DNA of 64,000 nt, taken from assembly GCA_016794445.1 (NCBI GenBank), contig JAEUKC010000313.1, positions 1 to 64,000 on the forward strand, written 5' to 3'. Source of the DNA: JADJMO01 sp016794445 (GTDB lineage Bacteria; Myxococcota_A; Polyangia; Polyangiales; JADJMO01). Below, one piece after another: positions 51,206 through 60,183 of the stretch (its first letter is position 1; the number at the start of each line of letters is the position of its first letter). The notes beneath the pieces were generated by a model that made no database searches, was not told where the DNA came from, and worked only from the letters and a program-made list of their open reading frames with translations. The position numbers and the translations under genes were made by a program.

Positions 51206-52849
51206 TCAGGCGCCTCGCCGGGCCGCGTGGAGCACCCTCAACTCTACGGCAGAGCCGCCTCGGTAGGCGTCACGACGGAGGCTACCGATGAGGTCGACGT
51301 GGTCGCCGACGCCGATCCCGAGGTGGGCGAGGCCGTAGCCGAAGGCGTCGACGAGGCGCCCCCCGTGATCGACCACGAGCCGCAGGTGCTCGGCCTTCAT
51401 GATGCGCGCAGAGACGACCCGCGCATCGGCGACGCGCAGCCGCACATAGGGCTGCCCTTCTCCGGTCGGCTCGAACAACGACAGGTCACGCACCACGCGC
51501 GACAGGTCGTCGACCGGGTCGAGCTCGGCGTCGACCCGCGGCGCCGCGCCCCGCATCGCGCGCGGCAGGTGGGCGTGCGCGGCGGCGAACGCCTCCCGCA
51601 GGGCGTCGAGGCGATCGCGACGCAGGTGCACGCCCGCGGCGGCCTGGTGGCCGCCGAACCCGAGCATCGTCTCCTTGCTGGCGACCAGCCCGTCGTAGAG
51701 CCGCGCCCCCTTGGGCCCGCGCGCCGAGCCTCGCCCCTCGTCGCCCTCGAAGGCGATCACGATCGCGGGCACCTGGAAGCGATCGACGAGTCGCGCCGCG
51801 ACGATGCCGACCACACCCACGTTCCAGCCCTCACCGCCGACGACGATCGCCGGCGACTCGCCTTGCTCCGTCCGCTCCACCTCGGCGAGCGCCTGCTCGA
51901 GGACGTCGCGCTCGACCGTGCGACGGAGCTTGGTGACCTCCTCGACCTGCGCGGCCAGGACCCGCGCCGCGCTCACGTCGGTCGAGAGCAGGAGCTGCAA
52001 CGAGAGATCGGGGGCGCCGAGGCGCCCGGGGGCGTTGATGCGTGGCGCGAGCTTGAAGGCCACGTCCTCGCCACCGACCGACGCACCGGCGCGCAGGCCG
52101 GCCGCCTCCACGAGCGCCTCGACGCCGGGGCGCGGCGCGGTCTCGATGCGGCGCAGCCCCGCGCGGACGAGCGCGCGGTTGTCGCCCTCGAGCGGCGCCA
52201 CGTCGGCGACGGTGCCGAGCGCCACGAGGTCGAGCAGCGGGCGCAGATCGAGCGCCGCACCGAGCGCCGCGCGCAGACCCGCCGCGACGCTGAGCGCGAG
52301 GCCCACCGAGGCGAGGTGCTTGAACGGGAACCCGCACTCGGGGCGGTGCGGGTTGAGGAACGCGCGCACCGGCAGCCCGCCCTCCGGCACGAGGTGGTGG
52401 TCGATGACGATCGCGTCGATGGAGGCCTCGCGCAGGGCGGCGAGGCGGGGCGCGTCGCTCGAGCCGCAGTCGCACGTGACGAGCAGCGCGGGTCCCCGCG
52501 CCTTCACGCGCTCGAGCGCGCGCGCCGAAAACCCGTAGCCGCCGTCGTAGCGCGAAGCGAGCACGGTGAGGGGCGGGGCGCCGAGGGCCGTGAGCGCGCT
52601 CGCGAGCACCGCCGTCGCCGTGATGCCGTCGACGTCGTAGTCGCCGAACACCACCACGCGCTCGCCCTTGCGGACGGCGTGGGCCAGCCGGTCGACGGCC
52701 GCCTCGCGGTCGACCATGGCGTGCGGCGGCGTGAGATCGGCGAGCTTCGGGTCGAGGAACGCGCGGGTGGCGATCGGGTCGGTGTGCCCCCGCGCCTCGA
52801 GGACCGCGGTCGCCGTGCGGGTGAGCCCCAGCGGGGCGAGCGTGCTCAC
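51206..52849 (-). CDS. recJ: Single-stranded-DNA-specific exonuclease RecJ
   Basis: 547 residues. DHH-family 5'-3' exonuclease used in recombination and mismatch repair. DHH motifs: VVVFGDYDVDGITATAVLAS, VTCDCGSSDAPRLAALREAS, AIVIDHHLVPEGGLPV. The DHHA1 domain has VVGGEGWNVGVVGIVAARLV and GFGGHQAAAGVHLRRDRL. The C-terminal OB fold is present. Slightly shorter than the 560-580 usual. The GTG overlaps the kamD stop, so recJ is read from the kamD operon. Confidence 0.94.
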   Translation of the reverse strand: MSTLAPLGLTRTATAVLEARGHTDPIATRAFLDPKLADLTPPHAMVDREAAVDRLAHAVRKGERVVVFGDYDVDGITATAVLASALTALGAPPLTVLASRYDGGYGFSARALERVKARGPALLVTCDCGSSDAPRLAALREASIDAIVIDHHLVPEGGLPVRAFLNPHRPECGFPFKHLASVGLALSVAAGLRAALGAALDLRPLLDLVALGTVADVAPLEGDNRALVRAGLRRIETAPRPGVEALVEAAGLRAGASVGGEDVAFKLAPRINAPGRLGAPDLSLQLLLSTDVSAARVLAAQVEEVTKLRRTVERDVLEQALAEVERTEQGESPAIVVGGEGWNVGVVGIVAARLVDRFQVPAIVIAFEGDEGRGSARGPKGARLYDGLVASKETMLGFGGHQAAAGVHLRRDRLDALREAFAAAHAHLPRAMRGAAPRVDAELDPVDDLSRVVRDLSLFEPTGEGQPYVRLRVADARVVSARIMKAEHLRLVVDHGGRLVDAFGYGLAHLGIGVGDHVDLIGSLRRDAYRGGSAVELRVLHAARRGA

Positions 52850-54438
52850 CGCTCGAGCGCGTCGAGGAACGGGTTCGCGTAGCCCTCGGCCTTCGCGGCG
52901 ATCCCGGCGAAGCCCTTGCCACCCTCGCGGGTGCGCTTGACGTCGGCGAAGGCGCCCTCGGAGATCGCCGTCCAGATGCCCTTGTTCGCCACGTCGGTGA
53001 GCATGGCGAGCGTCTCGTCGAGCACCTGGACCGCCCGCTGCTCCACGATGCCACCCGCCTTCCACTCGATCTCGTCGCCGAGGCTCTTGGCGGTGCCGAA
53101 CACGTACCGCGTGGCCTTGAGCGACAGGTAGCGGTCCATGAGCAGCGGGTTGTGGATGGCCTCGGAGAACATGCCGAGGAGCTCGATGCTCTGGTGGGTC
53201 ATCACGCCCGCCAGGTTGAACATTGCGTCGTGCACGTGGGCCTGGAGGATGTCGCCGGTCTTGAACTTGGTCGGCGGCATCCACTTGATCGGGTGGCGCG
53301 GGAACACCTGACGGACGAGCTGCGCCTGGGCGACCTCGAAGAGGAACGCGTCGGGGCGGCTAGGGTCGATCTCGTAGGCGTGGCCGAGGCCGAGGAGCTC
53401 GTCGGGGAGCCCCGCGCGGTGGGCGAAGGCCTCGTTGACGAACTGCGAGGCGAGCACGGTGTGCGCGCGCTCGACCGCGTCGGCGGTGGTGAGGTAGTTG
53501 TCCTCGCCCGTGTTGATGACGATCCCGGCGCGGCCGATGATCCGGCGCGACACGTACTGGTCCACGAACGTGCGGCACATGTTGATGTCGCGGAACAGGA
53601 TCCCGTACATCGCGTCGTTGAGCAGCATGTCGAGCCGCTCGACCGCCGCCATCCAGGCGATCTCGGCCATGCAGAGGCCGCTCGAGTAGTTGGTCTGCCG
53701 GACGTAGCGGTCCTGGCGCACGGTGGCCTCGTCGAGCGCGCGCCGGATGATGGCGAAGTTCTCCTGGGTCGCGAACGTGCCGCCGAACCCCTCGGTCGTG
53801 GCGCCCTCGGGGACGTAGTCGAGGAGCGACTGCGCGGTCGCGCGGATGACCGCGACGATGTCGGCGCCGGCGTGGGCGGCGCCCTTGGCCTGCACCGCGT
53901 CGTCGTAGATGTTGCCGGTCGCGACGATCACGTACTTGAGGGGAGTGCCCGGCTGCGCCGTCGCCGGGTAGGCCGCGCGCAGGGTCTCCTTCTTGTGCCG
54001 GGCCTGGTCGATGCGCGCGAGGGCGGCCGCGACCGGCTCCGCGAGGACGGCGAGGGCCGCGGCGTGGTCGGCGGCGGAGAGCGGCGGGCACGGGGATTTC
54101 GGCCCGTGGCCCTTCGGGAGCAGGTGCTCGAGCTCGGGCCCGAACGCGATGCGCTCGGCGGCGTCCTGCAGGTCGCCGCCGTGGCGGGTCACCGAGAGCC
54201 CGAGGACGGCGCACGCGCCGAGGCCGAGCGCGCCGGCCGCGTGCAGCTTGTCGACGAACAGGTTTACCAGCGGGACCCCCTGATCGTCGACCCCCGTGAC
54301 GCCCAGCGCGCGCAGGGTGACGCGCTCCACGCCGACCGTGGTGTGACGGTCGACGTACCCCTGCACGTCGTCGGCGATCTGCTGTGCGAGGGCCCGACAC
54401 TGGGCCACCTTCGCCTCGTCCATCGGGACCCTGGCCAT
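52846..54438 (-). CDS. kamD: Lysine 5,6-aminomutase alpha subunit
   Basis: 530 residues. PLP- and adenosylcobalamin-dependent enzyme subunit that moves the terminal amino group of lysine (D-lysine or beta-lysine). Family segments: TPLKYVIVATGNIYDDAVQA, GATTEGFGGTFATQENFAII, RQTNYSSGLCMAEIAWMAAV, MYGILFRDINMCRTFVDQY, INTGEDNYLTTADAVERAHT, IKWMPPTKFKTGDILQAHVH. The KamE partner (cobalamin and PLP binding) is not next to it; recJ follows with a four-base overlap. Length close to the usual 510-520. Confidence 0.9.
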   Translation of the reverse strand: MARVPMDEAKVAQCRALAQQIADDVQGYVDRHTTVGVERVTLRALGVTGVDDQGVPLVNLFVDKLHAAGALGLGACAVLGLSVTRHGGDLQDAAERIAFGPELEHLLPKGHGPKSPCPPLSAADHAAALAVLAEPVAAALARIDQARHKKETLRAAYPATAQPGTPLKYVIVATGNIYDDAVQAKGAAHAGADIVAVIRATAQSLLDYVPEGATTEGFGGTFATQENFAIIRRALDEATVRQDRYVRQTNYSSGLCMAEIAWMAAVERLDMLLNDAMYGILFRDINMCRTFVDQYVSRRIIGRAGIVINTGEDNYLTTADAVERAHTVLASQFVNEAFAHRAGLPDELLGLGHAYEIDPSRPDAFLFEVAQAQLVRQVFPRHPIKWMPPTKFKTGDILQAHVHDAMFNLAGVMTHQSIELLGMFSEAIHNPLLMDRYLSLKATRYVFGTAKSLGDEIEWKAGGIVEQRAVQVLDETLAMLTDVANKGIWTAISEGAFADVKRTREGGKGFAGIAAKAEGYANPFLDALER

Positions 54439-54639
54439 GGGAGCGCGAGTAACGTGTCGCCGCGCGGCCGCAAAGCTTATTGGGTGAGTCGCCCGAGGAA
54501 GGACGCCGACGAGACGTGGTTCCCGCGTGAACGCGCACCTCGTGCAGCGTCACGCGAGTGTCGATGCGCGGGAAGCAGGCGATATCGACTGGCACATGAA
54601 CTGCTCGTTCCCTCGATCGTCCTTCGAAAGGAGGGTCCC

Positions 54640-54969
54640 ATGGCACACACGCCGAGGGTTCGAGAGGCGCTCGCCCTCTTGCTCACCATCCCCGCGCTGA
54701 CGTTCTGCGGAGCGGCCGAGACGGTCGACGCACCGAACGCAGACACCGTCCGGGAGCCGGCCCCCGTCGCGGTGACGGTCGCCGAGCCCGCGCCGCCGGC
54801 GTTCTTCGTCGTGGCGCCCGACGCCGGTCCGACGACCGTCCCGCAGCATCCGGCGGTCGTGGTCCCGGCCGACCCGGCCAAGCACCCAGGGCCGTTGCCG
54901 CCGCCCTGTCCGAATTGCCCCGATCCGCGCGGCCTCCCGACCGAGCCGCCCGTCGAAGTTCCGCGTTAG
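54640..54969 (+). CDS. Proline-rich short lipoprotein
   Basis: 109 residues. Signal peptide MAHTPRVREALALLLTIPAL, lipobox-like TFC. The rest is rich in Pro, Val, Ala (EPAPVAVTVAEPAPPAFFVV, HPAVVVPADPAKHPGP), with PPCPNCPDPRGLPTEPP near the end, whose CPNC pair could bind metal or form a disulfide. Strong AAAGGAGG seven bases before the ATG. Probably a small surface tether. Confidence 0.7.
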   Translation: MAHTPRVREALALLLTIPALTFCGAAETVDAPNADTVREPAPVAVTVAEPAPPAFFVVAPDAGPTTVPQHPAVVVPADPAKHPGPLPPPCPNCPDPRGLPTEPPVEVPR

Positions 54970-55005
54970 CGGCCCTCCACCGTTGGGCTACCCTGGCGCA
55001 CCCGC

Positions 55006-55860
55006 GTGACCCCTCGCATCCTCCCCGCGCTCGAGCGCCTCGGTCGTCTGACCCTCAACCGGCGCGGCCACGTCAGTCGCTTCGTGTCGACCCCCGTCGG
55101 CCGCGTGCACGTGTACGACGCCTGGGGTCACGGGCAGCTGCCGGCGGTCATCTTCATCCACGGCATCGGCACGGCGGCCCCGCCGTTCGCGCCGGTGCTC
55201 GCGCGGCTCCGGCACCACGTGCGCCGCGTCGTCGCGCTCGAGCTCCCCGGCCACGGCGCGAGCGACCAGCCGTCTCGGCAGCTCACGCCCGAGGTGCTCT
55301 TCGAGGCCACTGGCACCGCGCTCGACCACCTCATCGAGCAGCCCTCGGTGCTCGTCGGCAACTCGCTCGGTGGCGCCGTCGCGATGCACTACGCGATGGA
55401 GCGCCCCGAGAACGTGCGCGGCCTGTTCCTCGTGTCGCCCGCGGGCGCGCGCATCGAGGAGCACGAGCTCGAGACCTTGGTCCGCAACTTCGACATCCGC
55501 ACCAGCGACGACGCGCGCGCGTTCGCCGGTCGCATCTACCATCGCGAGCCGTGGTTCCTCCGCCTCGTGGTCCACGAGCTCGGACCACTCCTCACCCGCA
55601 AGGTGGTGCGCGAGCTCCTCGAGGGCGCGCGCGCCGATCACGCGGCCGACGAGGCGAAGCTCGGATCGCTGCCCATGCCGGTGACCCTCGTGTGGGGCAA
55701 GTCGGAGCGGCTGCTCCCGCCGAGCGCGCTCGCGTGGTTCCGCAAGTACCTGCCGCCGCACGCCAAGATCCTGGAGCCCGAGGGCTTCAGCCACTCGCCG
55801 CACCTCGAGCACCCGCGCGCGGTGTCGGAGCACATCCTACGATTCCTCCGCGAGCTGTGA
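55006..55860 (+). CDS. Alpha/beta-hydrolase
   Basis: 284 residues, cytoplasmic. Oxyanion strand FIHGIGTAAPPFAPVLARL, nucleophile elbow VGNSLGGAVAMHYAM with Ser120, and the histidine near the end in GFSHSPHLEHPRAV. The usual acid position is altered (WGKSERLLPPSALAWF), so the triad acid is uncertain. Substrate unknown. TACCCT 11 bases before the GTG is a possible -10. The next gene, also hydrolase-like, begins 39 bases later. Confidence 0.85.
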   Translation: MTPRILPALERLGRLTLNRRGHVSRFVSTPVGRVHVYDAWGHGQLPAVIFIHGIGTAAPPFAPVLARLRHHVRRVVALELPGHGASDQPSRQLTPEVLFEATGTALDHLIEQPSVLVGNSLGGAVAMHYAMERPENVRGLFLVSPAGARIEEHELETLVRNFDIRTSDDARAFAGRIYHREPWFLRLVVHELGPLLTRKVVRELLEGARADHAADEAKLGSLPMPVTLVWGKSERLLPPSALAWFRKYLPPHAKILEPEGFSHSPHLEHPRAVSEHILRFLREL

Positions 55861-55899
55861 GCTTGCGGCGAGCGGAGCGCCAGCGAAGACTGCGCGTCG

Positions 55900-58512
55900 A
55901 TGCTCCGCCCTTCGCTCCGCTTCGGTCTCCTGCTCGCCGCCCTCGTCCCGACCGCCACGACCAGCTGCTCCTCGAAGGACGACCCGCCGCCGGCGGGCAC
56001 CCCGGCGAGCACGTTCTCGGCGGTGTTCGACCTGCCGGCGACCGGCAAGGCCGACCTCGTGTCCGTGCCGTTCCCGAGCGACCTCCTCCTCGACGACAAG
56101 GGCACGATCTCGGCCTCGGCGACCGGCGGCGTGGCCAAGCTCGTGCCGTCGAGCAACGGCGCCAAGTACCTGTCCGAAGCGCTCGCGGCCACGCACGGGT
56201 TCGGGGTCTACGGGGGCGCGCTGTTCGCGCTGACCGGCGACGCCCCCGACGCGAGCAAGCTCCCGACCGGAAAGAAGGGCGACTGTCAGGGCAAGGACGC
56301 GCCGGTCTACCTGGTCGACGTCGACGCCGGCACGGTGCTCGACTGCCGCGCGGCGTGGAACGACGACGGCGCGCTGAACTCCTCGAGCGAGACCCAGCCC
56401 ATGCTCGCGGTGCAGACGAGCCGCGGCACCGTGCTGCCCGAGAAGCACAGGATCGTCGCGCTGCTCACCAGCGCGCTGGTCGGCAAGAAGAGCCAGGCCA
56501 AGCTCGCGGCCTCGGCCGACTTCGTGGCCATCCGCGACGGTGCGCGCACCGACGCCGCGGCCACGCTCTACAAGGCCGGCATCGACAAGGCCGTCGCCAA
56601 GCTCGGCATCGACAGGAGCACCGTCGTCGCCGCCGCCGTCTACACGACGGGCGCCGTGACCAGCGACTTCTTCGCCATGCGCGAGGCCGCCAACGCCACC
56701 GCGGCGCCGGTGTTGAAGTGGGGCAAGGAAGACGTCGCGCCCGTGCAGCCCGCGCGCTTCACGACGGTGACGCCGCTGCCGACGGGGTGGAACGCCTCGC
56801 TCGACGATCTCCTCGGCACGCCCAAGCAGCTCGAGGGCAAGGACGACCCCGACTGGGACGACAACCCCGGTATCCCCCACGACGCGCTCGGCGCGATCGG
56901 GGTCGCGACGATCGACGCGCCGAACTTCCTCGTCGACGCGCCCACCGGCTACAGCGATCCGAAGCACGGCACCGTGTTCCACGACGCCGCAGGCAAGGTC
57001 GCGCCGAACCCGAGCCGCCCCACCTCGAAGGTGTGGGTCTCGGTGTTCCTCCCCAAGGCGGCGGCGCCCGCCGAGGGGTACCCGGTCGTCGTGTTCCAGC
57101 ACGGCATGGGTGGACAGCGCGGCGACGCGCTCTCGCTGGCGAACACGTTCGCGCGCAAGGGCTGGGCGACGGTGTCGATCGAGGTGGTGCTGCAGGGCAC
57201 GCGCGGCGGCTCGGCCACGGCCCGCGGCGACAAGAAGTTCGACTACAAGCGCCCCTCTTCGAAGTACGAGGGCCCGGACGGCTTCACCGACACGAGCGGC
57301 GACGGCGGCAACGAGGGCCCGACCGACCTGTTCGGTGGCCTGTTCCGCCTCGCGGCGCTGCGCGACCAGTTCCGCCAGGCCGCGGTCGATCACGCGACGC
57401 TCTACCGCGTGCTCTCGGCCTCTCCCACCCTCGAAGGGCTTGCGATCGACGGCAAGGCGCCGAAGCTCGACGGCACGCGGGTCGCGTACTTCGGCATCTC
57501 CCTCGGCGGCATCCTCGGATCGCTGGTCGCCGGCATCGAGCCCGGCCACAGGGCCTATGTGCTGCAGGTCCCGGGCGGCGCGCTCCTGACGGAGCTCGCG
57601 TCGAACAGCCCGGCGATCTACTCGCTGCTCAACGGCTCGGCCGCGCTCAACTTCGGGTATCGCAACTGCCAGGCGCCGCCGTGGCATCCGATGGTGCAGC
57701 TCATGCAGCACGTGATCGACGGCGGCGACCCGATCGGCGTCGCGGGCGCGGTGATCACCAGCACGGTGGCGGGGGCCAAGCCACGCAACGTGCTGATGTT
57801 CGAGGCGCTCGCCGACGAGCTGGTCTCGAACGAGGCGACCGAGGGGCTCGCCAAGGCGATGGGGCTCCGCCTCGTCGACCCGTCGGTGCAACTGCTCGCC
57901 GATCTCGTGAAGGTGCCGGGCACCGGCGCGACCGGCGTGCCGCGCCCCGAGTCGACCGGCCTGCTCGTGCAGCTCTCGCCGGCCCAGCACGGCCGGCACG
58001 TGACCTCTCGCAAGGGGCAGCGCTCGTTCGCGGCGAAGCACTCGCTGTTCGGCGATCCGGCGGAGGATCCCTTCCCCGCGCTGCCGGCGCCGGTGAAGTT
58101 CGAGAACCCGTACCTCGAGACCCAGGACGCCAGCGTCAAGTTCATCGACGACGCCTTCGCCGGGAAGGTGCCCACCGTCACCTGGACCAAGGCACCGGTC
58201 GCGCCCGCCGACAGACGCCTGGCGGGCAGGCCCGACGGATTTTATGGCAATCGACATAGGACGCCCTTGCGTTCTATACCGGGCGACATATTCAAGGGGC
58301 ATGACCGACCAGCCGCTCGCGCGTCCGCTCGTCCTCCCCGGCGGGTTGTCGCTCCCGAACCGCCTCGCCAAGTCCGCCATGAGCGAGGTGCTCGGCGACG
58401 CCGAGGGCGCGCCGACCGACCGCTTGATCCGCCTCTACGAGCGGTTCGGTCGCGGGGGCGCGGGCCTCCTGATCACGGGGCACGTGATCGTGGCGCGCGA
58501 GGGGCGGGGTGA
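55900..58512 (+). CDS. Pla-1/cef-type lipase-like lipoprotein; 3' end runs out of frame into the next gene
   Basis: 870 codons. Signal peptide MLRPSLRFGLLLAALVPTAT with CSSKD after. N-terminal domain (VSVPFPSDLLLDDKGTISAS) resembles the bacterial virulence-factor lipase N-terminal domain. The hydrolase has VVVFQHGMGGQRGDALSLA and the elbow YFGISLGGILGSLVA with Ser534. The convincing protein ends near residue 775; the last ~95 residues (RPPRRVVAPEPPRQVRHER) are an Arg/Pro-rich shadow of the next gene. A stop in another frame at 58257-58259 would end it naturally, suggesting a frameshift or a lost stop. Related to VolA-like lysophospholipases by guess. Confidence 0.75.
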   Translation: MLRPSLRFGLLLAALVPTATTSCSSKDDPPPAGTPASTFSAVFDLPATGKADLVSVPFPSDLLLDDKGTISASATGGVAKLVPSSNGAKYLSEALAATHGFGVYGGALFALTGDAPDASKLPTGKKGDCQGKDAPVYLVDVDAGTVLDCRAAWNDDGALNSSSETQPMLAVQTSRGTVLPEKHRIVALLTSALVGKKSQAKLAASADFVAIRDGARTDAAATLYKAGIDKAVAKLGIDRSTVVAAAVYTTGAVTSDFFAMREAANATAAPVLKWGKEDVAPVQPARFTTVTPLPTGWNASLDDLLGTPKQLEGKDDPDWDDNPGIPHDALGAIGVATIDAPNFLVDAPTGYSDPKHGTVFHDAAGKVAPNPSRPTSKVWVSVFLPKAAAPAEGYPVVVFQHGMGGQRGDALSLANTFARKGWATVSIEVVLQGTRGGSATARGDKKFDYKRPSSKYEGPDGFTDTSGDGGNEGPTDLFGGLFRLAALRDQFRQAAVDHATLYRVLSASPTLEGLAIDGKAPKLDGTRVAYFGISLGGILGSLVAGIEPGHRAYVLQVPGGALLTELASNSPAIYSLLNGSAALNFGYRNCQAPPWHPMVQLMQHVIDGGDPIGVAGAVITSTVAGAKPRNVLMFEALADELVSNEATEGLAKAMGLRLVDPSVQLLADLVKVPGTGATGVPRPESTGLLVQLSPAQHGRHVTSRKGQRSFAAKHSLFGDPAEDPFPALPAPVKFENPYLETQDASVKFIDDAFAGKVPTVTWTKAPVAPADRRLAGRPDGFYGNRHRTPLRSIPGDIFKGHDRPAARASARPPRRVVAPEPPRQVRHERGARRRRGRADRPLDPPLRAVRSRGRGPPDHGARDRGARGAG
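58251..58280 (+). promoter_or_regulatory. Putative promoter of the OYE-family gene
   Basis: TCGACA, 18-base spacer, TATACC in an AT-richer patch (GGATTTTATGGCAATCG just before). AAGGGG precedes the ATG. Confidence 0.5.
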
Positions 58513-59521
58513 GCCGGGCAACGTGCTGCTCGAGGACGCGCGGCACCTCCCCGCGCTGCGGCGCTGGGCCGAGGCAGGTCAGGCGCACGGGAGCCGCGTG
58601 TTCGTGCAGCTCAACCACACCGGGCGGCAGTCCCCGCGGCGGCTCACGCCGGTACCGGTCGCGCCTTCGGCGGTGGGTCTGCGCGGCTTCTTCGGCACCT
58701 TCGCCACGCCGCGCGCGCTGACGGGTGCCGAGGTGGAGGGCCTCATCGGGCGCTTCGCGACGGCGGCCTCGCTCGCCAAGGACGCGGGCTTCGCGGGCGT
58801 CCAGATCCACGGCGCCCACGGGTACCTCGTGAGCCAGTTCCTCTCGCCGCTCGCCAACCGCCGCGACGACGAGTGGGGCGGCTCGCTCGAGAACCGCATG
58901 CGCTTCCTGCTCTCGATCGTGCGGGCGATGCGCGCCGCGGTCGGGCCCGACTATCCGATCGCCGTGAAGCTCAACTCCGCCGACTTCCAGCGCGGCGGCT
59001 TCGAGCTCGACGACGCCAAGGTCGTGGCGCAGGCGCTCGAGGCGTCCGGGGTCGCGCTGCTCGAGATCTCGGGCGGCAACTACGAGTCGCCCGCCATGGC
59101 CGGGAGCGGCGAGCTGCCCACGCGGGTCCGCGCGAGCACGCGCCTCCGGGAGGCCTATTTCCTCGAGTACGCGCGCGAGATCCGCGCGGTCACCCGGCTG
59201 CCGTTGATGCTCACCGGCGGCATGCGCACGGCGGCCACCATGAACGAGGTGCTCGCGAGCGGCTCGGTCGACGTGATCGGGCTGGCCCGGCCGCTCACCT
59301 TCGAGCCCGACCTGCCGGCGCGGCTCGTGAGCGGCGCCGCCGATGGTGCGCGGCCGTTGAAGATCCACACCGGCGTGAAGAAGATCGACGACATGCTGCA
59401 GGTGTTCTGGTTCCAGCAGCAGCTCCACCGCATGGCCGACGGCCTCGAGCCCGACCCGGCGCTCGGGCGGTTCGCCGCGCTCGCCCACGGCGTGCGTCAC
59501 ACGCTGTTCGCCTCGTCATGA
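58301..59521 (+). CDS. NADH:flavin oxidoreductase (Old Yellow Enzyme family)
   Basis: 406 residues. FMN-dependent reductase of activated alkenes or ketones. N-terminal LVLPGGLSLPNRLAKSAMSE, flavin-site LINHTGRQSPR-like VQLNHTGRQSPRRLTPVPVA, active-site histidine-rich FAGVQIHGAHGYLVSQFLSP, then NRRDDEWGGSLENRMRFLLS, LMLTGGMRTAATMNEVLASG and VDVIGLARPLTFEPDLPARL. Substrate unknown. ATG follows AAGGGG; a longer frame upstream is not conserved. Its stop overlaps the TetR ATG by four bases, so the two are an operon. Confidence 0.93.
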   Translation: MTDQPLARPLVLPGGLSLPNRLAKSAMSEVLGDAEGAPTDRLIRLYERFGRGGAGLLITGHVIVAREGRGEPGNVLLEDARHLPALRRWAEAGQAHGSRVFVQLNHTGRQSPRRLTPVPVAPSAVGLRGFFGTFATPRALTGAEVEGLIGRFATAASLAKDAGFAGVQIHGAHGYLVSQFLSPLANRRDDEWGGSLENRMRFLLSIVRAMRAAVGPDYPIAVKLNSADFQRGGFELDDAKVVAQALEASGVALLEISGGNYESPAMAGSGELPTRVRASTRLREAYFLEYAREIRAVTRLPLMLTGGMRTAATMNEVLASGSVDVIGLARPLTFEPDLPARLVSGAADGARPLKIHTGVKKIDDMLQVFWFQQQLHRMADGLEPDPALGRFAALAHGVRHTLFASS

Positions 59522-60102
59522 GCAAGAAGGGCGAACAGAGCCGGCAGAAGCTGGTCGACGCGACGGCCACGCTGCTGCAGCGGCAGGGCTACCACGCGAC
59601 CGGCCTCGCCGAGATCGTCGCCGAGAGCGGGGCGCCCCGCGGGTCGCTCTACTTCTACTTCCCCGGCGGCAAGGAGGAGCTCGCGTGCGCGGCCCTCGAG
59701 GCGAGCGGCGCCCGCTGGCGCGAGGTGATCGAGGCCGTCGTCGGCTCGGTGCACGACCCGGGCGAGGCGGTCGAGACGGTGTGTCGGTTCCTCGGCGAAG
59801 GGCTCGCGGCGTCGGGGTTCGTCGAGGGGTGCCCGCTCGCGACGGTGGGGCTCGAGGCGACCAACGAGTCGGAGCTCGTGCGAACCACGATCGCGAAGCA
59901 CTACGAGGGGTGGACGGAGCGCATCGGCGCGCGGCTGGTCGCGGCGGGGGTGGACGCGGAGAGCGCCCGCAAGATGGCCACGTTCGCGCTCGCGACGATC
60001 GAGGGGGCTCTGCTCTTGAGCAAGGTGGGGCGCTCCCCTGCCCCGCTGTTCGAGGCCGGCGCGATGTTGCGGGCGCTGGTCGGCACCCTGCCGGGGCGGT
60101 GA
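59518..60102 (+). CDS. TetR-family regulator
   Basis: 194 residues. HTH at about 10-55: QKLVDATATLLQRQGYHATG, LAEIVAESGAPRGSLYFYFP, GGKEELACAALEASG. The C-terminal ligand domain contains CRFLGEGLAASGFVEGCPLA and ends in helices; the GxPxGSLYxYF(P/S)gGKe(e/a)L pattern and the GC(P/L)L cysteine resemble the LmrA/YxaF-type subgroup. Its ATG overlaps the OYE stop, making the reductase its likely target or co-regulated partner. Confidence 0.92.
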   Translation: MSKKGEQSRQKLVDATATLLQRQGYHATGLAEIVAESGAPRGSLYFYFPGGKEELACAALEASGARWREVIEAVVGSVHDPGEAVETVCRFLGEGLAASGFVEGCPLATVGLEATNESELVRTTIAKHYEGWTERIGARLVAAGVDAESARKMATFALATIEGALLLSKVGRSPAPLFEAGAMLRALVGTLPGR

Positions 60103-60183
60103 GAATCTCCTCGCGAAGTGTCGATCGGGGCGCGACTCGTTCGTCGTCCTGGACACGAGGGCCGATCCGGCCGAGGAGTCCGC

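Noticed and set aside
55837..58380. 847-codon minus-strand frame over the lipase-like gene
   Set aside because: Arg/Glu/Val-rich antisense shadow; lipase-like protein on the plus strand has signal peptide and catalytic motif.
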